A stretch of 64,000 nucleotides of DNA from Novosphingobium fuchskuhlense (GTDB lineage Bacteria > Pseudomonadota > Alphaproteobacteria > Sphingomonadales > Sphingomonadaceae), in the NCBI RefSeq assembly GCF_001519075.1, contig NZ_KQ954244.1:1443934-1507933 (forward strand), given 5' to 3'. The notes under the pieces were generated by a model. It had not been told where the DNA came from. It ran no database searches and was given only the letters and a program-made list of their open reading frames with translations. The translations under genes and the position numbers were made by a program. Of the stretch, positions 1-8,033 are shown piece by piece (position 1 is the first letter of the stretch; every line of letters starts with the position of its first letter).

Positions 1-111
1 CCGATGGTGCCCGAGGTTATGGTGGACGGCGGCAAGTGGGCCGTTGTGGCGGACAGGATCGAACCGGCAACCATCCTTTCCGCCGAGCGCGTGCCGGACT
101 GGCTGGCGTGA
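1..111 (+). CDS. C-terminal end of an unknown protein (partial)
   Basis: The first base begins an open frame that reads 36 residues to a TGA at 109-111; the start lies outside the window. The visible tail (ending in VPDWLA) has no motif I recognise. It lies 10 nt upstream of the siroheme-synthase-like gene on the same strand, so the two may be co-transcribed, which hints at a link to sulfur or siroheme metabolism, but that is inference only. Confidence 0.5.
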   Translation, partial: PMVPEVMVDGGKWAVVADRIEPATILSAERVPDWLA

Positions 112-121
112 GGCTGCCGGC

Positions 122-898
122 ATGAGCCTCCCCAGCCTCCCGCTGTTTCATCGCCTTGCCGGGCAGCCGGTGGTGGTGCTGGGGCATGGCGAGGCGGCCG
201 AGGCCAAGCGGCGGCTGGTGCTGCGCGCGGGCGGCAAGGTGATCGAGGACCTGGCCGAGGGAATCGATATCGGCGCGCGGCTCGCGTTCATTGCACACGA
301 GGATGAGGGGGCCTGTCAGGCCGACGCGATCCGCGCACGCGGGGCGGGTCTGCTGGTCAATGTCGTCGACAAGCCCGCGCTGTGCGATTTCACCACGCCT
401 TCGATCATCGACCGTGATCCGGTGATCGTGGCGGTGGGGACGGGCGGGGCTTCGGCGGGCCTCGCCAAGGCGCTGCGGCTGCGGTTGGAGCGGATGCTGC
501 CGCAAGGACTGGGGGCGCTGGCAGAGGCGCTTTATGCCGCGCGCGGTGCCATGCGCACGCGTTGGCCGACCGGGCCCGAACGCCGGCGGGCACTGGATGC
601 GGCGCTGGAGGACGGCGGCGCGCTCGATCCGCTGCGCGAAGGCCGGGATGTGGCAGGCTGGCTTGCGGGCGCGGCTGACGGTGCATCGGGTCGGTTCGTC
701 ATCGCCCTGCGGTCCGACGATCCGGACGACCTGACGCTGCGCGAGGCGCGACTGTTGGGGCAGGCCGATGCGGTGGTTGCGGGGCCCCGTGTGGCAGCTG
801 CCGTGCTGGCACGGGTGCGCGCGGATGCCATGCGCCTTGCGCCCGGCGACGCCGAGCCGCACGGCGGGATTGTGGTGGTGATCGAGGCTGCCGCTTAG
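122..898 (+). CDS. Siroheme synthase, precorrin-2 dehydrogenase / sirohydrochlorin ferrochelatase part
   Basis: This 258-residue protein matches the N-terminal half of CysG (Met8p-like), which oxidises precorrin-2 with NAD and inserts iron to make siroheme for sulfite and nitrite reductases. A Rossmann nucleotide-binding loop GHGEAA is at 21-26, the family motif NVVDKP at 80-85, and a GTGGASAGLA stretch near 106-115. Residues about 199-220 (DDPDDLTLREARLLGQADAV) resemble the opening of the SAM-dependent uroporphyrinogen methyltransferase domain, yet the protein stops soon after, so a full SUMT domain is absent. The ATG at 122 is preferred over an upstream in-frame ATG at 44 that would overlap the previous gene. 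Confidence 0.8.
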   Translation: MSLPSLPLFHRLAGQPVVVLGHGEAAEAKRRLVLRAGGKVIEDLAEGIDIGARLAFIAHEDEGACQADAIRARGAGLLVNVVDKPALCDFTTPSIIDRDPVIVAVGTGGASAGLAKALRLRLERMLPQGLGALAEALYAARGAMRTRWPTGPERRRALDAALEDGGALDPLREGRDVAGWLAGAADGASGRFVIALRSDDPDDLTLREARLLGQADAVVAGPRVAAAVLARVRADAMRLAPGDAEPHGGIVVVIEAAA

Positions 899-1152
899 TC
901 CGGCGCGACGATGTGCGCGAAGAGCTGGTCGAGATGCTGCTGGATTTCCTGCACCGCCAGGTTGTCGGCGTGGCGCGGCAGGCTGAGCGGAAGGCTCATG
1001 CTCTGATGCAGTGCAGAGGCCTCGGTGATGCTGAGAAGGCCGCGCAGGCGCAGGATATTGGCAAGGCTGGCGATGCCGTTGATCGCGGCAATGTCTGAAA
1101 CCTCCAGCGCCGCGAAAAGCTGGGGTAGATCGAGACCGGGCGGGGTCTTCAT
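895..1152 (-). CDS. Small hypothetical protein, 85 aa
   Basis: An 85-residue reading frame starting at an ATG that directly abuts the TGA of the upstream 69-residue gene, which argues for co-translation of the pair. It has no signal peptide, membrane segment or motif I recognise and looks largely helical. Its stop codon overlaps the stop of the convergent siroheme gene by 4 nt. Function unknown; reality as a gene rests on the tight coupling and the lack of a better frame. Confidence 0.55.
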   Translation of the reverse strand: MKTPPGLDLPQLFAALEVSDIAAINGIASLANILRLRGLLSITEASALHQSMSLPLSLPRHADNLAVQEIQQHLDQLFAHIVAPD

Positions 1153-1362
1153 TCAGGTGGTCGCGACTGCGGCAGCGAGCCGTTCCAGACGCGCGCGCTC
1201 CCGCCCCTCGGCCACTTCACGCAGGTCTGTCGCCATGGTCCGCCAGGCCTTTTCGGCACGCAGCGCGCGGTCACGCACGTTGTCGAGCAGGGCACCAGCC
1301 GCTTCGGAGGCGGACTGTTCGGCGCGTTCGATGAGGAATTCGTAGGACAGTGCCATCAACAT
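1153..1362 (-). CDS. Small hypothetical protein, 69 aa, helical and charged
   Basis: A 69-residue, mostly helical protein rich in Ala, Arg and Glu (for example RARLERLAAAVA near the end). GGAG precedes its ATG by only 3 nt, so the second ATG (residue 3, at 1356) is an alternative start. It is the first gene of a two-gene unit with the 85-residue gene, joined without any spacer. No family recognised. It lies downstream of cspA, from which a strong hairpin separates it. Confidence 0.5.
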   Translation of the reverse strand: MLMALSYEFLIERAEQSASEAAGALLDNVRDRALRAEKAWRTMATDLREVAEGRERARLERLAAAVATT

Positions 1363-1402
1363 CGACTCCGGACAGGGGGCAGCTCAAAAGTAGGTGCCCG
1401 AA

Positions 1403-1436
1403 GCAACCGGCCGACAGATTGCCGATGGCCGGTTGC
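1403..1436 (-). terminator. Hairpin downstream of cspA
   Basis: Perfect 10-bp inverted repeat, GCAACCGGCC at 1403-1412 and GGCCGGTTGC at 1427-1436, with a 14-nt loop. It begins 17 nt past the cspA stop on the minus strand. There is no convincing U-tract after it, so it could be a terminator or a 3' stabilising hairpin for a short monocistronic cspA mRNA. Confidence 0.5.
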
Positions 1437-1452
1437 TGCGGGCTTGCCTCGA

Positions 1453-1662
1453 TCAGTTCGCGCTGGCGAGATTGATCGCGGATTCCTTGCCGTTGCGGCC
1501 GGTCTCGACGTCATAGCTCACGCGCTGGTCCTTGCTCAGCGTGGCGAGGCCAGCGGCCTGCACGGCGGAGATGTGGACGAAGCTGTCCTTGCCGCCGTCA
1601 TCCGGCTGGATGAAGCCATAGCCCTTGTCTTCGTTGAAGAATTTTACGGTTCCGATAGTCAT
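1453..1662 (-). CDS. cspA: Cold-shock protein, CspA family
   Basis: A 69-residue single cold-shock domain, the family's usual length, which binds single-stranded RNA and DNA and melts secondary structure. RNP1 (KGYGFI, residues 13-18) and RNP2 (SFVHIS, 27-32) are both intact. A good Shine-Dalgarno (GAAAGGAAG) sits 5 nt before the ATG. The gene is flanked by a long gene-free AT-richer leader upstream and a strong hairpin downstream, typical of a separately controlled csp gene. The ribosome-binding site lies inside one arm of an 11-bp inverted repeat (see 1669-1744). Confidence 0.93.
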   Translation of the reverse strand: MTIGTVKFFNEDKGYGFIQPDDGGKDSFVHISAVQAAGLATLSKDQRVSYDVETGRNGKESAINLASAN

Positions 1663-2026
1663 GGTCGCTTCCTTTCAAGAAACGGGAGTGACCGCCGGCG
1701 CGAATGCCGACGGGGTCGTGCGTCAGGTCGTCACTTGAAAGGAAATCGAGGGTCGTTCGAGGAGAGGGAACACAGTTCCCGCAACCTGGGAGAAATCGTC
1801 GATGCCCGTCTCACTTCAACGAGAGCAGCATTGGAAGACCGGCGCTTGCCGGTTGAAAAAGCCAAGCATCATGAAAAGGAAAGGACGCTGACCAAGCAGA
1901 CGTCAAATTCCGTCGCAATCGACGTAAGGCACCTTTTCTTTAAAACGCTGTGCAAAAATTGCAAGATAATTCGGTTGAAACCGCGTCGGATCGGGTTCCT
2001 ACTGATCGCAATCAAGCTCTTTTTGT
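1663..2026. other. Gene-free stretch: cspA 5' leader and promoter region
   Basis: No gene found. It holds the SD-masking inverted repeat (1669-1744), a small perfect hairpin ACCGGC-GCTT-GCCGGT at 1838-1853, and an AT-richer patch around 1930-2040 where the cspA promoter probably lies. No single -35/-10 pair stands out. Confidence 0.5.
1669..1744 (-). promoter_or_regulatory. Inverted repeat in cspA leader covering the ribosome-binding site
   Basis: On the minus strand TTCCTTTCAAG (1744-1734) is exactly complementary to CTTGAAAGGAA (1679-1669), which contains the cspA Shine-Dalgarno. Just inside, GTGAC near the first arm can pair with GTCAC, extending the helix with a bulge. A leader that folds this way would hide the ribosome-binding site. 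Structure is inferred from pairing only. Confidence 0.55.
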
Positions 2027-2434
2027 TCAATTTTCCTTCGGTGGAGCAAGCAGGAAATTCATCCAGCTGCTCGCCACCAGCCTGGTTCTGTCACCCTGCC
2101 AGGCTTCTACCCGCACATTGGCGACGCGGCGGCCGGCGCGGATCACTTCACCGCGGGCAAAGGTCCTTTCCTCCACCCCGCCGCGCAGATATTCGATACT
2201 GATGTTGATCGGTTTGATGCGGAAAGCGCTGCCCTGCCGATCAAGCTCGGCGCGCAGCGCGGCATGGGCGGCCATTTCGAGCAGGCCGCCGATCGCGCCG
2301 CCGTGGAGGAACCCCGGGCGGCCCTGCACGCGCCCGGCGAAATCCATCGCGATTACGGGGACGCCGCCGTCTTCGACATGATCGACTTCCATGCCCATGG
2401 TGCGGGCATAGGGGGGGAGATGAAATCCGTTCAT
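2027..2434 (-). CDS. PaaI-type hot-dog thioesterase
   Basis: A 135-residue hot-dog fold protein of the acyl-CoA thioesterase/PaaI superfamily. The family signature is visible as GRVQGRPGFLHGGAIGGLLE (Gly-rich HGG turn followed by the central helix), followed by the IEYLRG strand region. The substrate cannot be told from sequence. Its ATG overlaps the stop of the upstream thioesterase gene in an ATGA, so the two are translationally coupled. An upstream in-frame start at 2560 would run deep into that gene and is rejected. Confidence 0.78.
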   Translation of the reverse strand: MNGFHLPPYARTMGMEVDHVEDGGVPVIAMDFAGRVQGRPGFLHGGAIGGLLEMAAHAALRAELDRQGSAFRIKPINISIEYLRGGVEERTFARGEVIRAGRRVANVRVEAWQGDRTRLVASSWMNFLLAPPKEN

Positions 2435-2922
2435 GGTTTGGCCCACCCCTCGCTGCTCACCAGCATGAAGATGCCGGCGGTGTGCGCGACCGGATCGCTG
2501 ATGTCGCCATCGTGGGCGATCCCGCGCACGAAGGCCATCGAGCGCCGCACCTGATAACATTCGGCGCGGGCGATCACCGTTTTCCCGGGGGTGGCGGCAC
2601 GCACATAGTCGATGCGCAGATCGAGCGTGACTTGCGGATTGAACGTGCCCTGCCGCGTCCAGACAGACATCGAGGTGGCGTTGTCGAGCAGGCTGATGAT
2701 CGGGCCGGAAGCGAGCACGCCGGTCTCCTCGACACCGACGAGATCCTCGCGCCAGGGGAGCGCGAGCTCGATCCAGTCCTCGCCGTGGTCGTGGTATTCC
2801 ATGCCCAGAAAGCCGGTGTGGCCGGCGCGGGTGAACCAGCGCGCACCGCGTTCGGGATCGAACACGAACCCTTCGGGCATGATGGTCTTCATCAGGCCGG
2901 CAGCCTTTTCATCCTTGCTCAT
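2431..2922 (-). CDS. Hot-dog fold thioesterase (PaaI/DUF4442-like)
   Basis: A 163-residue protein with the hot-dog layout: ETGVLASGPIISLLDNATSM in place of the HGG turn, then TLDLRIDYVRAATPG for the core strands. It carries a longer N-terminus than the next gene. Paired with a second thioesterase in an ATGA overlap, suggesting two related subunits or a heteromeric enzyme acting on an acyl-CoA. The start used is the ATG at 2922; an ATG at 2958 is also in frame but gives an unlikely N-terminus. Confidence 0.7.
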   Translation of the reverse strand: MSKDEKAAGLMKTIMPEGFVFDPERGARWFTRAGHTGFLGMEYHDHGEDWIELALPWREDLVGVEETGVLASGPIISLLDNATSMSVWTRQGTFNPQVTLDLRIDYVRAATPGKTVIARAECYQVRRSMAFVRGIAHDGDISDPVAHTAGIFMLVSSEGWAKP

Positions 2923-2978
2923 GGCAAGCGTAGTGCCGGTGTGCCGCAGGCCTGACAACCATCATTTGTCATGCCGGA

Positions 2979-3446
2979 TCAGAACGCGGCGCCCACCATC
3001 GCATCGATGGCGCCTTGCAGGATCAGTGCGGCGGCATGCGAATCGATCCGCTCGGCGCGGCGGGCGCGGCTGAAATCCTGCTCGATCATTGCGCGTTCGG
3101 CGGCCTGGGTGGTCCAGCGTTCGTCCCACAGCAGGATCGGCAGGCCAAGATCGGCAAGGTTGCGGGCCATGGCGCGCGCAGCCTGGCTGCGCGGACTCTC
3201 GCTGCCATCCATGTGGAGCGGGAGGCCGATGACGAGGCCCCTCACGCTGCGCGCCGAGACGAGTGTCAGCAGTTCGGCCTTGTCCTGGCTGAACTTGCGG
3301 CGGCGGATCGTCTGTCCGGCGGTGGCAAAGCGCCAGTCGCGGTCGCACAGCGCGACGCCGATAGTCTTGGTGCCTGGATCGAGGCCCATCAGCGCGCCGC
3401 CATCCGGCAAGGCGCTGCGCAGCTCGGCGGCGCTGGTGGTGATCAC
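2979..3446 (-). CDS. ruvX: RuvX / YqgF, putative pre-16S rRNA nuclease
   Basis: A 155-residue YqgF-family protein with the RNase H-like fold, implicated in 5' processing of pre-16S rRNA. Conserved blocks are [13 protein letters not shown] (catalytic Asp23), [10 protein letters not shown] and LLWDERWTT. The start is a GTG at 3446 whose last bases overlap the TGA of the upstream DUF3089 gene (GTGA). The next ATG inside would remove part of the first beta strand, and a longer frame to 3740 is antisense to the neighbour. It is the last gene of the coupled minus-strand run that begins at pyrE. Confidence 0.85.
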   Translation of the reverse strand: MITTSAAELRSALPDGGALMGLDPGTKTIGVALCDRDWRFATAGQTIRRRKFSQDKAELLTLVSARSVRGLVIGLPLHMDGSESPRSQAARAMARNLADLGLPILLWDERWTTQAAERAMIEQDFSRARRAERIDSHAAALILQGAIDAMVGAAF

Positions 3447-4567
3447 TTCGGAGCCCGGTGCTGGGCCAGCCACGCAGCCTCGCGTTTCGCGACATCGGCG
3501 CGGACGTTGGTCCAGAACAGCGGCACATCGTAGACATGGTAGTTGTTGCCGGGCAGCACATAGGGGCCGAGATCGGGCGGATCGCCGATCATCAGCAGGC
3601 CGGAGCGCGCGTCGCAGCGCGCCGGTATACCGAGCTTCGTCAGCTTGCCCGTGGAAAGATCCTGCGAAGGGACCATCGTGCCGAGGTTGGCAGTACCGGG
3701 CGCGCTCTGCAAGCTGCCGCCGGTAAGCGGATTGGTGCACAGGATCGGCTCGGGGCCCTTGGGCTTGCCGTCAAGCCCAGGCTCGGCGCGGTAGGTATCG
3801 AGCATCAGCCGGGCATCGGGCGGATCGGCAAAGCTCAGCCAGCTCAGCGCGCAGCCGGTCTGGGCGGGTGCGGTGCAGGCGGGCATCCCGGCCTCGCCAA
3901 GGTCGTGCAGCGGCGAGACCGGCCAGCCGATCATGTAGGCCGCCACGATCCGCTCGGCGAGCGCAGTGCCCTTCACATCATCCTTGAGGAGGTGGAGGAG
4001 ATGCAGCGCGCCCTGGCTGTGCCCTGCCAGCACGATCGGCGCATCGGCGGGCGCGGCGGCAACGAAGGCCCGGAACGCGGCGCGGACGTCGCCATAGGCG
4101 AGGCTGCGGGCCTTGAGCGTTTCGGGCCGGTTGACAAGGAAGCTGCCGAACGCGGCCTGCCGGTAATAGGGGACGAAAACCGCCGCCTCGCCGTTGAAGG
4201 CGCTTGCCATGCCGCGCACGAACAGGGCGGTGCGGTTGCGGGTGTCCTTGTCGTCAACCGGGCCGTTCCAGTGTTCGCGCGCGAGGTAGCTTGTCGGGTG
4301 GATGAAGAAGACCCAGGCCTTGCCATGCGGGGCAGAGGGTGTGCCCTCCGGGCGATACTGCGCAGGATCATCGGCGGTGCCGGGGCGCGAAACCCACATC
4401 GCGGGATCATCATAGGCGCCCGCGCGCAAGGGCTGCTGCGCTTCGAACGCGCCGCGCGGCACGAAGGCGAAGCGGGTGAGCTCGGCAGACCAGATGCGCA
4501 GAGCCAGCAGTGCCGCAATCACCATGACGATGAGCAGCGCGACGAAATAGAGGAACTTGCGGGCCAT
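3443..4567 (-). CDS. DUF3089 alpha/beta hydrolase, membrane anchored
   Basis: A 374-residue protein with one N-terminal hydrophobic segment (about 4-26) that anchors or exports it, followed by an alpha/beta-hydrolase domain. The nucleophile elbow is GHSQGA ([15 protein letters not shown]), and FFIHPTSYL and a late histidine-containing [11 protein letters not shown] segment fit the DUF3089 family, whose substrate is unknown. It starts 5 nt after the transporter stop and overlaps ruvX by 4 nt. It belongs to the co-translated run from pyrE. Confidence 0.8.
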   Translation of the reverse strand: MARKFLYFVALLIVMVIAALLALRIWSAELTRFAFVPRGAFEAQQPLRAGAYDDPAMWVSRPGTADDPAQYRPEGTPSAPHGKAWVFFIHPTSYLAREHWNGPVDDKDTRNRTALFVRGMASAFNGEAAVFVPYYRQAAFGSFLVNRPETLKARSLAYGDVRAAFRAFVAAAPADAPIVLAGHSQGALHLLHLLKDDVKGTALAERIVAAYMIGWPVSPLHDLGEAGMPACTAPAQTGCALSWLSFADPPDARLMLDTYRAEPGLDGKPKGPEPILCTNPLTGGSLQSAPGTANLGTMVPSQDLSTGKLTKLGIPARCDARSGLLMIGDPPDLGPYVLPGNNYHVYDVPLFWTNVRADVAKREAAWLAQHRAPK

Positions 4568-4572
4568 GGCGG

Positions 4573-5685
4573 CTACTCCGTCGCTTCGTCGCGGCGGGTG
4601 TTGTGCTCTGCCTGCCGCTCAAGCGCGATCTTGAGCATGACCACGAGCGGATCGGCCAGAGCAAGGCCGAGAATGCCGAACAATACCCCGAAGATGAGCT
4701 GCGCGCCCAGCACGAGCGCGGGGGCGAGATCGGCAGTGCGCTTGGCCACCATTGGCACGATCACGTTGCCATCCACGGTCTGCACCACGACATAGACGAT
4801 GATGCAGTAGATCCCCATGGCGGTGCCGCCCGAGAAGCCGACGAGGATCATCAGCAGGCCCGAGATCGGCGCGCCGATATTGGGCAGGAAGACGAGAAGG
4901 CCGGTGAGCAGGCCGAGCAGCGCGGCCATTGGCACCCCGTAGACCGCGAGCGCGATCCAGGTGCAGACGCCTTCGACCACCATGCCCAGCATGCGGCCCG
5001 CCAGCAGCATGCGCAGCGTGCGGCCCATGCGGTGCGTGGTGCCGTGGAAGTATTCGCGGCTTTCGGCCGGCAGCAGCCAGGCGAGACCGCGCTGGTAGAG
5101 ATCGGGCTCGAGCACGAAATAGATGCCAAGGATCACGATGATCAGCAGCGTGGTGACGCCGCCGAACAGGCCGCCGAGCGCCTGCGTGACCTGGCCGACG
5201 CCGCCGAGCAGTTGCTGCAGGAGGCTGCTGACATCGCTGCGGCCCATCGTGAGGCCATGGGCGGAAGCCCAATCGAGCGCGCGCTGCGCCTGCGCCGTCA
5301 CCAGCGGGGGCATTTCCGCGGCTTGCGACATGATCTGGCTGCCGGCGAATTCGACCACCCAGGCGAGGAACGCGACCGTGAGCAGCAGAACCACGGCAAT
5401 GCGCCAGGTGCGGCGGATGGGCAGGACGCGGCCGAGCAGGCGCTGCCCGCCATCGATCAGCATGGCAAAGACGAAGCCGCCAAAGATCACCAGCAGCGGA
5501 TGCGCCAGATAGACAGCGAGCGCGGCAAGGCCGGCCATGCCGATCCACACCGCCGCGCGCTTGATTTCCTGCCGGACGAGATCGTCGCGAATATCGCTCG
5601 GGCCGGCCCCGTTGTGCGAGGCCCTGCCAGAATTGGAAGAAGGGCCAGGGGCGGAAGCAGGAGCCGGATCGGTCGTGTCGCTCAT
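4573..5685 (-). CDS. AI-2E / PerM family membrane transporter
   Basis: A 370-residue inner-membrane protein with about eight hydrophobic segments: two near residues 45-80, one near 100-120, then a long loop followed by a C-terminal cluster. The C-terminal region (LPNIGAPISGLLMILVGF and VDGNVIVPMVAKRTADLAP) is diagnostic of the AI-2E exporter/PerM permease family. The N-terminal 40 residues are Ser/Pro/Asp rich and cytosolic. The substrate is unknown; family names overstate what is known. Its ATG overlaps the lepB stop (ATGA). Confidence 0.85.
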   Translation of the reverse strand: MSDTTDPAPASAPGPSSNSGRASHNGAGPSDIRDDLVRQEIKRAAVWIGMAGLAALAVYLAHPLLVIFGGFVFAMLIDGGQRLLGRVLPIRRTWRIAVVLLLTVAFLAWVVEFAGSQIMSQAAEMPPLVTAQAQRALDWASAHGLTMGRSDVSSLLQQLLGGVGQVTQALGGLFGGVTTLLIIVILGIYFVLEPDLYQRGLAWLLPAESREYFHGTTHRMGRTLRMLLAGRMLGMVVEGVCTWIALAVYGVPMAALLGLLTGLLVFLPNIGAPISGLLMILVGFSGGTAMGIYCIIVYVVVQTVDGNVIVPMVAKRTADLAPALVLGAQLIFGVLFGILGLALADPLVVMLKIALERQAEHNTRRDEATE

Positions 5686-6596
5686 GGTCTGGTTGCGGCT
5701 TTCGGCTGCACGATCATCGGGCGCAGTTTGAGCGAGGCGCGGTATCCTCGCAAGGCACCATACCACGTCAGCGGGTTCCACGTTTCGGTGCCGCTCAGCG
5801 AATAGGTGATGAATTCCGCACGCCCGCCGATATCGGCGAGCGGCACCGGCCCGCCGAGCCCCTTTTCGATCACCGGTGCACGGCTGTCCGCGGAATGGTC
5901 GCGGTTGTCGCCCATCAGGAAGGCGTATCCCTTCGGGATCTTGGTTTCGGGATAGTTGTCGAGCGGCTGCTGGCGGTGGTCGATGATCCGGTAGGTCGCG
6001 CCGTTGGGCAGCGTCTCGCGAAAGATCGGCAGCTCGCACACCTGCTTGCCATCGGCGGCACGGTAGCGCAGGCCCGGGAAATCGTCGGGATCGCAGGGCT
6101 GGTTGGGATCGACCGGCAACTCCAGCGGGGGTTCGGCCACTTGCGGCACCGGCTTGCCATTGAGAATGATCTGGCCGTTCACCACCGCGATCCGATCCCC
6201 GGGCAGGCCGACGACGCGCTTGATATAGTCCTCGTCCCGGTCTGGCGGGACGACGATGACAATATCGCCATAGGCCGGCGTTGCGGGCAGGATCCGCGTC
6301 TTCGAGCGCGGCAGGAAGTGCAGCGAGGCGGACACCCACGACCAGCCGTAGGGGTACTTCGAGACAACCAGCTGATCGCCGACGAGCAGGTTGGGCATCA
6401 TCGAGATCGAAGGGATGTAGAACGGCTTGGCGACGAAGCTGTGGAAGCCGATCACCGCAAGCAGCATGAGTAGGAGGCCGCGCATCTCGGCCAGCCAGTT
6501 GGTGCCCTCGGGCTCGGTGGGCTGGACCCTGGGCTGCTGGACGTCCGCCACGGAGGCGGCTTCTTCGGGCGCGGCAGTATCGGAAACGTCGTTCAA
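5682..6596 (-). CDS. lepB: Signal peptidase I
   Basis: Serine-lysine leader peptidase that cleaves Sec and Tat signal peptides on the outer face of the inner membrane. One membrane segment spans about 37-55. The catalytic serine is in PSISMMPN (Ser65) and the lysine in [11 protein letters not shown] (Lys126); [12 protein letters not shown] is the third family box. I chose a TTG start at 6596 because it overlaps the acpS stop and is preceded by AGG; it gives 304 residues. An ATG at 6650 is possible but lies inside acpS. The gene is sandwiched between acpS and a transporter in the coupled run. Confidence 0.9.
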   Translation of the reverse strand: MNDVSDTAAPEEAASVADVQQPRVQPTEPEGTNWLAEMRGLLLMLLAVIGFHSFVAKPFYIPSISMMPNLLVGDQLVVSKYPYGWSWVSASLHFLPRSKTRILPATPAYGDIVIVVPPDRDEDYIKRVVGLPGDRIAVVNGQIILNGKPVPQVAEPPLELPVDPNQPCDPDDFPGLRYRAADGKQVCELPIFRETLPNGATYRIIDHRQQPLDNYPETKIPKGYAFLMGDNRDHSADSRAPVIEKGLGGPVPLADIGGRAEFITYSLSGTETWNPLTWYGALRGYRASLKLRPMIVQPKAATRP

Positions 6597-7009
6597 TCGG
6601 CACCTGAGGATAGGGGACGCGCTTCGATCACGACGAAGGCCTGCGCCCATGGGTGATCGTCGGTGAGCGTGAGGTGGACCACTGCTTCATGGCCCGAAGG
6701 CGTGATCGCGGCAAGCCGCGCGGCGGCGCCGCCGGTGAGCGCAAGGGTGGGGGCGCCGGAGGGCGCATTGACCACGCCGATGTCCTTCATGAACACACCC
6801 GCCTTGAAGCCCGTACCGACGGCCTTGGAAAAAGCCTCCTTGGCCGCGAAGCGCTTCGCCAGCGTGCCCGCCTTGGTATAGGGGCGCCGGGCCGCCTTGG
6901 CCTGTTCCAGCGGGGTGAACACGCGCTGTTCAAAACGCTCGCCGAAACGGTCGAGCGAAGCCTGAATGCGCTCGATGTTGCAGAGATCGGAGCCCATGCC
7001 GATGATCAT
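6593..7009 (-). CDS. acpS: Holo-[acyl-carrier-protein] synthase
   Basis: Transfers phosphopantetheine from CoA to acyl carrier protein, activating fatty-acid synthesis. At 138 residues it has the normal AcpS length. The Mg-binding Asp8 ([10 protein letters not shown]) and Glu58 ([11 protein letters not shown]) motifs are present. Its ATG overlaps the stop of the 91-residue membrane protein (ATGA), which decides the start over upstream alternatives. pdxJ-acpS-lepB adjacency is a known arrangement in proteobacteria. Confidence 0.93.
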   Translation of the reverse strand: MIIGMGSDLCNIERIQASLDRFGERFEQRVFTPLEQAKAARRPYTKAGTLAKRFAAKEAFSKAVGTGFKAGVFMKDIGVVNAPSGAPTLALTGGAAARLAAITPSGHEAVVHLTLTDDHPWAQAFVVIEARPLSSGAD

Positions 7010-7281
7010 TGCGGCAGCAACATCTTGATAAGCCAAATAGCGGAAGCGGCGCCGCCGGCTGCGCATCCGAGTGCGAGCTTTGGTTTGAAGCTGAAGGTGG
7101 CAAGCGATATCGCCGAGAGCACAAGTCCGGTCGCGATTGGCCAAAACTCGGCAATTGCTTCGCCAAGACTGGGGCCGCTGCGACTCATGCTTATGGTCAT
7201 CAGGACTGCGAGTGAAATTATCCCGCAGGCAAAAAAAGTTGCCGCCGCAACCGTTGCGCTGAGAACTTTCAGGTAGATCAC
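7006..7281 (-). CDS. Small membrane protein between pdxJ and acpS, 91 aa
   Basis: A 91-residue protein with three predicted hydrophobic segments (roughly 5-30, 43-62 and 70-88). I recognise no family. The start is a GTG at 7281 that overlaps the pdxJ TGA, and its stop overlaps the acpS ATG, so it is locked between two housekeeping genes by overlap on both sides. That strongly suggests a real, co-translated gene. The function is unknown; a membrane role linked to lipid synthesis would be guesswork. Confidence 0.65.
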   Translation of the reverse strand: MIYLKVLSATVAAATFFACGIISLAVLMTISMSRSGPSLGEAIAEFWPIATGLVLSAISLATFSFKPKLALGCAAGGAASAIWLIKMLLPQ

Positions 7282-8033
7282 CGCGCCGCGTCCATCAACT
7301 CGCGCATCTTCAGCACCGCCGGGGCGAGCCCGGTAAATATTGCCTCGCCGATCAGGTAGTGGCCGATGTTGAGTTCGGCCAGCTGGGGAATCGCGGCGAT
7401 GGCGCTCACGTTGTCATAGGTCAGCCCATGCCCCGCATGCGGCTCGATGCCGTTCTTGGCGGCCAGCGCGGCCATATCGGCGATGCGGCGCAGCTCCACT
7501 GCACGCGCTTCACCTTCGGCATGGGCATATTCGCCGGTGTGCAGTTCCACCACCGGCGCGCCGAGCTTCATCGCCGCTTCGATCTGGCGCGGCTCGGGGG
7601 CGATGAACAGGCTGACGCGGATGCCGGCATCGGCAAGCCGGCTGACGATGGGGGCGAGGCGGTTGTGCTGGCCCGCGGCATCGAGCCCGCCTTCGGTCGT
7701 GCGCTCCTCGCGCCGTTCGGGCACGATGCAGGCGGCATGGGGTTTGTGCTTCAAGGCAAAGGCGACCATTTCCTCGGTCGCGGCCATTTCGAAGTTGAGC
7801 GGCAGATTGGTCGCGGCCTGGATTCGCGCGATATCCTCGTCGCGGATATGGCGGCGATCTTCGCGGAGGTGCGCGGTTATGCCGTCGCCGCCGACTTCGG
7901 CAACGATCTGCGCCGCGCGCACGGGATCGGGATGATCGCCGCCGCGCGCGTTGCGGATCGTGGCAACGTGATCGATGTTGACGCCCAGACGCAAACGGGG
8001 GCGCAGATGAGGGGGTGGGCTGCTCTGGGTCAT
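7278..8033 (-). CDS. pdxJ: Pyridoxine 5'-phosphate synthase
   Basis: Condenses 1-deoxyxylulose 5-phosphate with 3-amino-2-oxopropyl phosphate to pyridoxine 5'-phosphate, the last ring-forming step of DXP-dependent vitamin B6 synthesis. The 251-residue TIM barrel carries the family opening [26 protein letters not shown], and GHGLTYDNV near the end. The ATG at 8033 overlaps the stop of the serine hydrolase (ATGA). The position just before acpS is conserved in many proteobacteria. Confidence 0.95.
   Translation of the reverse strand: MTQSSPPPHLRPRLRLGVNIDHVATIRNARGGDHPDPVRAAQIVAEVGGDGITAHLREDRRHIRDEDIARIQAATNLPLNFEMAATEEMVAFALKHKPHAACIVPERREERTTEGGLDAAGQHNRLAPIVSRLADAGIRVSLFIAPEPRQIEAAMKLGAPVVELHTGEYAHAEGEARAVELRRIADMAALAAKNGIEPHAGHGLTYDNVSAIAAIPQLAELNIGHYLIGEAIFTGLAPAVLKMRELMDAAR

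Noticed and set aside
4573..6603. 676-residue frame suggesting a larger transporter
   Set aside because: The upstream part overlaps lepB in another frame on the same strand; the transporter starts at the ATGA overlap at 5685.
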